From Alphaproteobacteria bacterium (lineage in GTDB: Bacteria > Pseudomonadota > Alphaproteobacteria > CAAGCB01 > CAG-977): 6,291 bases of DNA. The stretch spans positions 1 through 6,291 of the forward strand of contig CAAGEK010000003.1 of the NCBI GenBank assembly GCA_900768845.1, read 5' to 3'. The translations under genes were made by a program, and so were the position numbers. Below the pieces are notes generated by a model. It had not been told where the DNA came from and ran no database searches. It worked only from the letters and a program-made list of their open reading frames with translations. Of this stretch, positions 1 through 5,362 are shown one piece after another. Each line of letters starts with the position of its first letter. The stretch's first letter is position 1.

Positions 1-42
1 CATTTGAATATGGTGTACGGGGGGCTTTTCTCTTTTTGCCAT
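1..42 (-). CDS. Start of an IS256-family transposase (partial, runs off left edge)
   Basis: Fourteen codons are visible, reading MAKREKPPVHHIQM, and the frame is open to the window edge. The start is well supported: ATG at 42-40 is preceded by AAAGGAGG (59-52) with 9 nt spacing, the strongest ribosome binding site in the window. The pattern MA-K/R-K/R-E-K...VH..QM matches my memory of the N-termini of IS256-family (MULE-type DDE) transposases, which continue with a TEGKR-like segment; that part is off the window. The catalytic DDE residues cannot be seen. If correct, the product would catalyse cut-out/copy-out movement of the element at its left end. Fourteen residues is little, so another basic protein is possible. 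Confidence 0.5.
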   Translation of the reverse strand, partial: MAKREKPPVHHIQM

Positions 43-112
43 CTTTAAAGGCCTCCTTTGGTTCGTATAACACAAAAGATCCGGCGTTTATACTTTTACA
101 GAATTTATTTCA
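1..112 (-). mobile_element. Probable end of an IS256-family insertion sequence (partial)
   Basis: The left edge seems to be one end of an insertion sequence that reads leftwards out of the window. The support is the transposase-like start at 42 and an A/T-rich leader between it and about position 112. The leader contains TGTAAAAG on the minus strand (plus 97-104 region), the sort of motif often seen near IS256-family termini. The other end lies outside the window, so neither the inverted repeat nor the 8-9 bp target duplication can be tested. The outer boundary at about 112 is a guess. Confidence 0.4.
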
Positions 113-355
113 TAGGCTCATATAAATCTTCTTCGCAGGTCGGATCTTCTTCAATTCCTCTCGCTTTTTTCCGCTCGACAATTGGAAGGTAGTACACTTT
201 TTCAGGAACGTTTTATAAATTTGCCCTTTGCCATACGAAGGTGAGTTATCATGCTTGACGTAATCCTTTATGATTTCATCAGGATTCATTGTTTTTCGGC
301 CATATATCTCTGAAAAAACAATTTCCGGATGTCTGAAAATATGGCGAATATTCAA
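110..355 (-). CDS. Hypothetical small ORF beside the IS end, possibly a gene remnant
   Basis: An 81-residue reading frame starts at TTG 355, with a possible internal ATG at 289 giving 59 residues (MNPDEIIKDYVKH...). The frame is open upstream to a stop at 379-377. No good Shine-Dalgarno stands before either start. The product is basic in its C-terminal half (SSGKKREELKKIRPAKKIY), with no signal peptide, membrane segment or recognised motif. Its stop falls at 112-110, where the insertion-sequence end is expected, so it may be a longer gene cut by the insertion. Composition looks protein-like, but I do not recognise it and it may not be expressed. Confidence 0.22.
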   Translation of the reverse strand: MNIRHIFRHPEIVFSEIYGRKTMNPDEIIKDYVKHDNSPSYGKGQIYKTFLKKCTTFQLSSGKKREELKKIRPAKKIYMSL

Positions 356-586
356 TAAACGTAAAACAAACGGAAATTAAGTGATATGCAGGAAAGAAGA
401 TAATTTCATAATTGAACGGAAACTCTGTTCCCCATCGATTGTTAGCAAATCACCTGATGACAGATAGCAAGGAATTATATGACATGGATTCACTTCCTTG
501 ATGTTGTTGCAACATAAAGGCGACTTTTTTCTTCATTTCTCTCTTTCGTTTCATACTTTCTTATTCCCCACTTCCTCCCTTCTTCT
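356..586. other. Intergenic stretch, nothing recognised
   Basis: I see no gene, RNA or clear hairpin here. From about 528 onward the plus strand becomes rich in C and T and nearly free of G, leading into the hexanucleotide repeat. Confidence 0.6.
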
Positions 587-796
587 ATTCCCATTCCTAT
601 TTCTATTTCTATTCCCATTCCCATTCCCATTCCCATTCCCATTCCCTTTCCCTTTCCCTTTCCCTTTCCCTTTCCCTTTCCCTTTCCCTTTCCCTTCCTC
701 TTCCTCTTCCTCTTCCTCTTCCTCTTCCTCACCATCTCCATCTCCATCTTCTTCTCCATCTCCATCTCCTTCTCCTTCTTTCTCATCTTTGCCATA
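587..796. repeat. Hexanucleotide satellite in successive in-phase blocks
   Basis: Read on the plus strand with period 6: ATTCCC, ATTCCT and two ATTTCT (587-610); six exact ATTCCC (611-646); eight exact TTTCCC (647-694); six exact TTCCTC (695-730); then a degraded tail of TCCATC, TCTTCT and TCCTTC units to about 796. The first 24 units (587-730) share one register with no insertion or deletion, so the blocks differ only by substitutions that then spread. Positions 642-730 are 89 consecutive pyrimidines, and 549-790 contain no G at all. Because the unit is a multiple of three and stop-free, both strands show long artefactual ORFs: Phe-Pro then Ser runs on plus (498-797), Arg-Lys, Gly-Lys and Gly-Met runs on minus (834-490). 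I do not call either as a gene. Confidence 0.95.
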
Positions 797-922
797 GCAT
801 TTATTCCGTTCTCACTCACCTCACTCATCTCCATTCTTCCTACACTACTTCATCCCGCCCCCTATCATTTTTCTATAGTTTTTTCTTCATCTCATTATCC
901 TCGCTCTTTCATACGAACTGTG

Positions 923-978
923 TTTTTTATGAGGGTTGCTTAATGGCAAAAAATGATTTGAAGGTATTTTTTATGAGG
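923..978 (+). repeat. Short direct repeat TTTTTTATGAGG (two copies)
   Basis: Identical 12-mers lie at 923-934 and 967-978, 44 bp apart. Each ends in a GAGG that could act as a ribosome binding site. A related ATGAGGAATA at 1191-1200 carries the rsmG ribosome binding site. The repeats are short and T-rich, so chance is possible. Confidence 0.35.
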
Positions 979-993
979 ATAAAAGCTTTTTAA
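943..993 (+). CDS. Possible micro-ORF of 16 residues
   Basis: ATG at 943 follows GAGGG (931-935) with 7 nt spacing and encodes MAKNDLKVFFMRIKAF before TAA. It sits about 45 bp upstream of the likely rsmG-parAB promoter, so it would not be on that transcript. Nothing about the peptide is recognisable. The only support is the ribosome binding site; it could be chance or the start of a lost gene. Confidence 0.13.
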   Translation: MAKNDLKVFFMRIKAF

Positions 994-1014
994 ATTTTCC
1001 GATTCTCCGGTTTT

Positions 1015-1043
1015 TTAATTTGTTGCATACGGTTAGTTATAAT
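1015..1043 (+). promoter_or_regulatory. Candidate promoter for rsmG-parA-parB
   Basis: A perfect TATAAT at 1038-1043 has only a weak -35 candidate (TTAATT, 1015-1020, spacer 17). Transcription would start near 1050, giving a leader of about 155 nt that contains the first parS site. ParB bound at parS could plausibly influence this promoter; that is inference. Confidence 0.3.
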
Positions 1044-1088
1044 AACGATATCGAAACAACGTAAGGTTTCAGCCAAAAAATCAAAAAA

Positions 1089-1104
1089 TGTTTCACGTGA
1101 AACA
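1089..1104. promoter_or_regulatory. parS: parS centromere site 1
   Basis: The perfect 16-bp palindrome TGTTTCACGTGAAACA is the consensus bacterial parS, the loading site for the ParB clamp encoded downstream. It lies 119 bp before an identical second copy; with one extra A-rich flank the two share AAATGTTTCACGTGAAACA. ParB nucleates here, binds CTP, closes and slides onto flanking DNA. The palindrome is exact, so confidence is high even without a binding assay. Confidence 0.95.
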
Positions 1105-1206
1105 TATCTGTAAGTCGTTGATTTTTAACGAAAACAAAAAATAAAAAATTTTCTTCTTTGGTTTTTGCTCATAAATATGTATTTATATAAATGAGGAATA
1201 CCTGAA

Positions 1207-1866
1207 ATGTTTCACGTGAAACAAACGGAGATAAATTTGCAAGGCGAATTTAACAGTCGGGATTTTGTCATAAAAACATTAAACTTGTCTGAAAATGTAT
1301 CAGACAAGTTGGATTGTTATGTGGCTTTGCTCAATGAATGGCAATCAAAAATGAATTTAGTCAGCTCTTCCACATTGCCCGAAGTTTGGACACGTCATAT
1401 TTTAGATTCCGGACAAATTTTTAAATTTGTTAAACCATCTGATAAAATGATATTTGATTTCGGAAGCGGAGCCGGATTTCCTGCATTGGTTTTGGCTATT
1501 ATGGATGAAAACAGGTTGCTTGATGTTCATTGCGCAGAGAGTGACGGAAAAAAATGCCAATTTTTAAAAGCAGTCATTGATGAATGCGGATTAAATGTCG
1601 TCGTTCATAACGAACGTATCGAAAAAATTTCCGTTCCGCCGGTTGATGTTATAACGGCACGGGCGTTGGCTTCTTTGGATAAGTTGATGGGATATGCATT
1701 TCCCTTTATGTCGAATAAGACGCGCTGTTTGTTCCTTAAAGGAAAAAAAGTCCCCGAAGAAATAAAAGAAGCCGAAAAAAAATGGAAATTCAGTACATCC
1801 GTCCATTCCAGTCTTTCAAGTCCCGAAGGCAGGATTTTAGAAATTTCCAATGTAAGGAAAAAATAA
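1207..1866 (+). CDS. rsmG: 16S rRNA (guanine(527)-N7)-methyltransferase RsmG
   Basis: RsmG (GidB) uses S-adenosylmethionine to methylate N7 of G527 in the 530 loop of 16S rRNA; loss of the family enzyme gives low-level streptomycin resistance in other bacteria. The 219-residue product is of normal family length. Visible marks are a helical N-terminal region, the NLVS...TRHILDS segment (residues 50-68), the Rossmann SAM-binding loop FDFGSGAGFP (83-92), the acidic ESDGKKCQFL (111-120) that follows strand 2, ARALASLD (151-158) and LFLKGK (175-180). ATG 1207 is chosen because GAGGAA (1193-1198) lies 8 nt upstream and because its first codons are the parS site, giving MFHVKQ. The stop TAA overlaps the parA start by one base. 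It is the first gene of the rsmG-parA-parB operon. Confidence 0.96.
   Translation: MFHVKQTEINLQGEFNSRDFVIKTLNLSENVSDKLDCYVALLNEWQSKMNLVSSSTLPEVWTRHILDSGQIFKFVKPSDKMIFDFGSGAGFPALVLAIMDENRLLDVHCAESDGKKCQFLKAVIDECGLNVVVHNERIEKISVPPVDVITARALASLDKLMGYAFPFMSNKTRCLFLKGKKVPEEIKEAEKKWKFSTSVHSSLSSPEGRILEISNVRKK
1208..1223. promoter_or_regulatory. parS: parS centromere site 2, embedded in the rsmG start codon
   Basis: An exact second TGTTTCACGTGAAACA covers bases 2-17 of rsmG, so the centromere doubles as codons 1-6 (M-F-H-V-K-Q). Its sequence is therefore constrained both as ParB binding site and as coding and initiation region. In many other bacteria a parS inside rsmG is read in another frame as V-S-R-E-T; here it is shifted to the very start. 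In mRNA the palindrome could also pair around the AUG. Confidence 0.95.
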
Positions 1867-2657
1867 TGTCGAAGCAATTCAAACCGCGCATCATTTCTAT
1901 TTCAAACCAAAAAGGCGGAGTCGGAAAAACGACGACAGCCGTTAATTTGGCGACTGCATTGGCGGCGGTTAATAAAAAAGTATTGATTATCGATATGGAT
2001 CCGCAAGGTAACGCAACGACCAGCGTTGGAGTCAACAGGAAGAAGGCTCCTAAAAATATGTATCAGGTTTTGATGGGAGAAACTCGAATTTCCGATGCTA
2101 TAATTTGGACGAGTATTCCGAATTTAAGCGTCGTTGCTTCCAGTAAAAATCTTGTCGGCGTCGATTTTGAACTGTCAAATAAGAATGATCCGCAATTCTT
2201 TTTGAAAAAAGCTTTAGAAGTCGAAGATCTGGCTTATGATTATGTATTGATTGATTGTCCGCCTGCCGTAGGGATGCTGACTGTAAACGCTTTGGTCGCG
2301 GCCAATGCCGTGATGGTTCCCATTCAATGTGAATATCTGGCATTGGAAGGCGTGGCAGATTTGATGAAAACAATAGATCGGGTTAAAAAGAATTTTAATC
2401 CGTCTTTGGACATTCAAGGAATCGTCTTGACTATGTTTGACGGGCGGAACCGGTTATCGGATTTGGTCGCCCAAGACGTTCGCGGTTTTTTCGGATCAAA
2501 GGTTTATAATACGGTCATCCCCAGAAATGTCCGTGTTTCCGAAGCCCCGTCGCATGGAAAGCCTATTTTGTTGTATGATTTCAAAAGTTCGGGCGCACAA
2601 GCATATATCAGTTTGGCCGGAGAAGTTTTAAAGAGAGAACAGGAGTATAAAAAATGA
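1866..2657 (+). CDS. parA: Chromosome partitioning ATPase ParA (Soj)
   Basis: ParA is a deviant-Walker ATPase that dimerises on ATP, coats the nucleoid without sequence preference, and is released when ParB stimulates hydrolysis; the moving gradient pulls the ParB-parS complex and separates sister origins. The 263-residue chain shows the deviant Walker A KGGVGKTT (16-23) with its signature lysine 16, the switch-like DMDPQGNATT (43-52), Walker B VLIDCPP (127-133), and the late block VRVSEAPSHGKP (222-233) typical of chromosomal ParA. ATG 1866 is chosen over an in-frame start at 1782 inside rsmG: it follows AAGGAAA (1854-1860), yields the usual short N-terminus, and overlaps the rsmG stop as TAATG. 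It overlaps parB by four bases. No HTH domain is present, as expected of a chromosomal rather than long plasmid ParA. Confidence 0.97.
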   Translation: MSKQFKPRIISISNQKGGVGKTTTAVNLATALAAVNKKVLIIDMDPQGNATTSVGVNRKKAPKNMYQVLMGETRISDAIIWTSIPNLSVVASSKNLVGVDFELSNKNDPQFFLKKALEVEDLAYDYVLIDCPPAVGMLTVNALVAANAVMVPIQCEYLALEGVADLMKTIDRVKKNFNPSLDIQGIVLTMFDGRNRLSDLVAQDVRGFFGSKVYNTVIPRNVRVSEAPSHGKPILLYDFKSSGAQAYISLAGEVLKREQEYKK

Positions 2658-3670
2658 ATACCAAAAATCTTGGACGCGGATTGAATGCTTTGCTCGGAGA
2701 TGACGAAGAAACGGTATACGTTCCTGCTGCAGGCGAAACAGTCAGTACGCTTGCCGTCTCTCAATTAGAGCCCAGCCCTTTTCAGCCTCGTCGCGTTTTT
2801 GATGAAAATGCGATTAATGATTTGGTCGAATCCGTTAAGACAAAGGGGATTTTGCAGCCTTTATTGGTTCGTCGTAAAAACGGAGAAGAAAACAAGTACG
2901 AAATTATCGGCGGAGAACGGCGTTGGAGAGCTTCTCAAATTGCCGGTTTGACGGAACTTCCTGTTTTAGTGAAGAATTTTTCCGATAAAGAAGCATTGGA
3001 AGTGGCATTAATCGAAAATTTACAGCGTCAGGATTTGAACCCGCTTGAAGAAGCTGAGGGTTATCGACGTTTGATGGAGGAATTTTCGAATACGCAGGAA
3101 GATTTGGCAAGATCAGTCGGCAAAAGTCGCAGTCACGTTGCAAATATGATGCGTTTATTGAGTTTGCCGGATAAAGTCAAAGAAAATTTAGAAAACGGAA
3201 AACTGACTTCCGGTCACGCAAGGGCTCTTTTAAACGCGAAAAATCCCGAATTATTAGCAGATATTGTGATATCCAGAGGGTTGAATGTTCGCCAAACGGA
3301 AAAGTTAGCTCAAGATGCCGGTGATAAAAAACCGAGAAGTAAGGTTAAAAAAGTCGAAAATTTGGAAGAATGGAATTTATTGGCGGCCGATTTAAGCAAG
3401 GCTTTAAAAATAAATGTTTCCATTAAACCCAAAGCAAAAGGCGGCGAATTGATTCTTTCTTATTCAAATTTGGAAGAATTGGATAATTTAATTCGGCGTT
3501 TGACTGAAAAGCAATCGCGTGATATTTCATCGGATATTAAATTAAAAGATGAAGAAATTTCTATCGATGAAAAAGACAGCGATACGATTTCTTATTCGGA
3601 TGAATGGGAAAACATCCAAAATGAAGGCGATGTTATCACTTTGGATAAATTGGAAGGTCAGGAAGGATAA
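2654..3670 (+). CDS. parB: Chromosome partitioning protein ParB (Spo0J), CTP-dependent clamp
   Basis: ParB binds parS, hydrolyses CTP and slides as a clamp to form the partition complex acted on by ParA. In order: the N-terminal LGRGLNALL (6-14), whose Arg8 matches the ParA-stimulating arginine of the family; the SPFQPRR segment (41-47); the CTP-pocket motif GERRWRAS (87-94); ENLQRQDLNPLEEAEGYR (121-138), the second nucleotide motif; a helix-turn-helix for parS at about 147-172 (TQEDLARSVGKSRSHVANMM); a Lys-rich linker (225-233); and a C-terminal dimerisation block GGELILSYSNLEELDNLI (263-280). The start overlaps the parA stop as ATGA, with AGGAG at 2641-2645. At 338 residues it is longer than the usual 280-300 because about 50 strongly acidic residues follow the dimerisation block (290-338: 17 Asp/Glu against 4 Lys). 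Confidence 0.97.
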   Translation: MNTKNLGRGLNALLGDDEETVYVPAAGETVSTLAVSQLEPSPFQPRRVFDENAINDLVESVKTKGILQPLLVRRKNGEENKYEIIGGERRWRASQIAGLTELPVLVKNFSDKEALEVALIENLQRQDLNPLEEAEGYRRLMEEFSNTQEDLARSVGKSRSHVANMMRLLSLPDKVKENLENGKLTSGHARALLNAKNPELLADIVISRGLNVRQTEKLAQDAGDKKPRSKVKKVENLEEWNLLAADLSKALKINVSIKPKAKGGELILSYSNLEELDNLIRRLTEKQSRDISSDIKLKDEEISIDEKDSDTISYSDEWENIQNEGDVITLDKLEGQEG

Positions 3671-3825
3671 GATTTTTCTTTCTTCTGATTGTTAAAAATC
3701 GCTAAAAAACAAGGAAAATAACGAAGTCGTAATAAAGGTAATGTTTTTATTTTGCTCTCATTATGATTTCGTTATTTTATGAAAAAAGAAAAATTTCCTC
3801 TTTTTTCAAGGTTTGAAATTTTTTT
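3671..3825 (+). terminator. Weak hairpins after parB, possible operon terminator
   Basis: Three A/T-rich inverted repeats follow the parB stop: GATTTTT/AAAAATC (3671-3677 with 3694-3700), ATAACGAA/TTCGTTAT (3718-3725 with 3768-3775), and AAAAATTTC/GAAATTTTT (3789-3797 with 3815-3823), the last running into T's up to 3825. The last is the most terminator-like, but its stem has almost no GC. One of these probably ends the operon; I cannot say which. Confidence 0.3.
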
Positions 3826-4620
3826 GTGAAAAAGTAAATAAACTCGTATAAATAGAAAATTTAAAAAATAATTTTGTATATTTTAAACTTGAAATGCTGT
3901 TATAAATACGGATAAGGTTATGATGAGTTTTTATATATGATAGAATTATGCAATATATAATTTTTCTTCTTTTTGAAAAATCGAAATCGGATTTAAAAAT
4001 GTTTTTTGAAGACGGCTTCCGGATTTTTATCAAAAAAATACCCTTGTTTGAAAAAATTGAAGTTGAAGGAATTTAGAGAGGCAAAAAATTTATGATATTT
4101 TTTAATTTTTATAAAAATTTTTTGTAATTTATGTTTTTTATATACTCTTAATAGGATGTATATATAGAATAATGTTTATATTTAATTTTTATTTGAATAA
4201 AATTTTTATTATAGGATTTTATAGTATTTTTTTGTTTCTTAAACAAAATATTTTTATGTAGAAAAATCATTTTCAGGCTGTGTTTCTGACCGATATATAA
4301 TATTATATTATGTATTTTTGATTAAATATGAATACTAATATAGTAAAATATCGAATTTTATGTTATTTTTAATAAAATATATTTATGCTTTAAGTAATAA
4401 TTATGATTATAATTTTTTAATATGATTAAAAATCCTTAAAATAAAATTATTTCCGCGTAAATCATAAAGTATGAAGTTACTGATAAATAAATTATGGAAT
4501 TAAGCAGTTTTTCCATATTTTTATCGTAGTTTTTTAAAAAATTTTTATTTATAAAAAATCTCTTATATCACCATTTTTTCAGGAAAATTAACGTGTGATT
4601 TTTTTATTTTATCTTATTTA
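3826..4620. other. Very A/T-rich gene-free region downstream of parB
   Basis: No ORF of convincing quality is present except the small one at 3948. By hand count 4081-4620 is 82 G/C in 540, about 15%, against roughly 40% in the genes just upstream. I looked for DnaA boxes, tRNA-like folds and tandem repeats and found none. It may be decayed DNA drifting toward the mutational optimum, or a structural A/T-rich tract near the centromere. Confidence 0.7.
3948..4076 (+). CDS. Possible 42-residue ORF or gene remnant, unknown
   Basis: ATG 3948 opens a frame ending with TAG at 4076. The product begins MQYIIFLLFEKSKSD and ends KKIPLFEKIEVEGI, with mixed charged and hydrophobic residues more protein-like than the surrounding A/T-rich DNA. 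There is no Shine-Dalgarno sequence. It could be a small protein or the surviving tail of a lost gene. No function is suggested. Confidence 0.2.
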   Translation: MQYIIFLLFEKSKSDLKMFFEDGFRIFIKKIPLFEKIEVEGI

Positions 4621-4792
4621 AGTTGTTGTATCGGTTTGAAACGGATTTGTCTGATCCGGAAAATGGAATTATTCCGAAGCTTCATTTTCCATGTCGCGCA
4701 AATTGATTCAGCAAAGTTATGAAAAAATTCTTTTATTAAATAAAAAACGATCCGATGAATTGATAAATGTTGAAACCGAATCGTATAAATGA
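4599..4792 (+). pseudogene. Possible frameshifted gene remnant
   Basis: Two protein-like plus-strand frames overlap. The first is open from 4599 and closes at TGA 4706, and includes FETDLSDPENGIIPKLHF. The second starts at ATG 4691 and encodes 33 residues (MSRKLIQQSYEKILL...) to TGA 4792. Together they look like one coding region split by a frameshift, but they could be independent chance frames. An inverted repeat GGAAAATG/CATTTTCC (4658-4665 with 4683-4690) stops right at the second ATG, which lacks a Shine-Dalgarno. Local GC is about 40%, higher than the tract on its left. The product is not recognised. Confidence 0.22.
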
Positions 4793-4969
4793 TTTACAGG
4801 GATTTATACCGTAAACATTTTATGTTTTTGTTTTAAAATCTCGGGAAATCTATGAACAGAAATGTTATGAAATTTAAAATATTAACTGCGTAAACAATAA
4901 ATATATTTTATAATCATATCCATATCGATAAACGATTTATAAGATTTCAAAGGAAAGAAGTTCACTGAT

Positions 4970-5089
4970 TTATAAATACCGGATTAATTTAAAACCCTGA
5001 CAGATAGGTTCGACGTAAACGATGTCTTTGCTGTTGTATGAAAAATACTCGATTTAAGTGAAAAATGCGGGTTTGTGAGCAGTTGCCAT
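4970..5089 (-). pseudogene. Minus-strand gene start interrupted by a stop at codon 12
   Basis: GGAGGA (5100-5095) lies 5 nt before ATG 5089, as strong a start signal as any in the window. The frame reads MATAHKPAFFT, then TAA, and continues in the same frame with protein-like sequence (IEYFSYNSKDIVYVEPICQG...) until a second TAA ending at 4970. An in-frame stop upstream rules out a longer start. It is best read as a gene inactivated by one base change, or as an 11-residue peptide. The family is not recognised, and the total of about 39 codons is short, so more of the gene may already be lost. Confidence 0.3.
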
Positions 5090-5317
5090 CAAATTCCTCC
5101 GATATGTTTACAAATGATAAATAATATTTTGTGCAATCGCACCGATTAAACACAGTTCCGGTATTTCCGGTAGCCAAATAGCTTTATCCGTATATAAATC
5201 TATATTTATTATACATGAAAATAAGAGCTGTTTTATTTAAAATTTGAATTTTATCGCAATATCCATTGTGAAAAATATCGATTTTCTGCTTGAAGCCGGC
5301 TGAAAAGCTTTCTCTTG

Positions 5318-5362
5318 AATACCGATGTTTCCGGCATTTTTAAAGAAAACACCGGTATTTTT
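5318..5362 (+). terminator. Strong hairpin followed by T's
   Basis: AATACCGATGTTT (5318-5330) pairs with AAACACCGGTATT (5347-5359) over 13 positions with one A-C mismatch, leaving a 16-nt loop. TTT follows at 5360-5362. It is the best stem in the gene-free region and looks like an intrinsic terminator on the plus strand, although no intact gene precedes it. It may be a leftover of one. Confidence 0.35.

Larger units (their letters stand above)
797..1037. other. Intergenic stretch between satellite and parS region
   Basis: The C/T bias of the repeat fades out to about 910. The rest is ordinary A/T-rich DNA with a short direct repeat and a micro-ORF, listed separately. mnmG, which commonly precedes rsmG in Alphaproteobacteria, is not here. 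Confidence 0.6.

Noticed and set aside
587..796. CRISPR array or telomere
   Set aside because: There are no spacers between units, and the array is internal, flanked on both sides by bacterial-type sequence.
498..797. 99-codon plus-strand ORF of Phe-Pro and Ser runs across the satellite
   Set aside because: It is produced by a stop-free repeat of period 6, and no Shine-Dalgarno precedes the ATG.
1782..1865. Longer parA starting at an ATG inside rsmG
   Set aside because: It would add 28 residues unlike any ParA N-terminus, while ATG 1866 has a good ribosome binding site and normal family length.
4989..5177. 62-codon minus-strand ORF
   Set aside because: Its frame shadows the better-supported start at 5089 in another frame, and it has no ribosome binding site.
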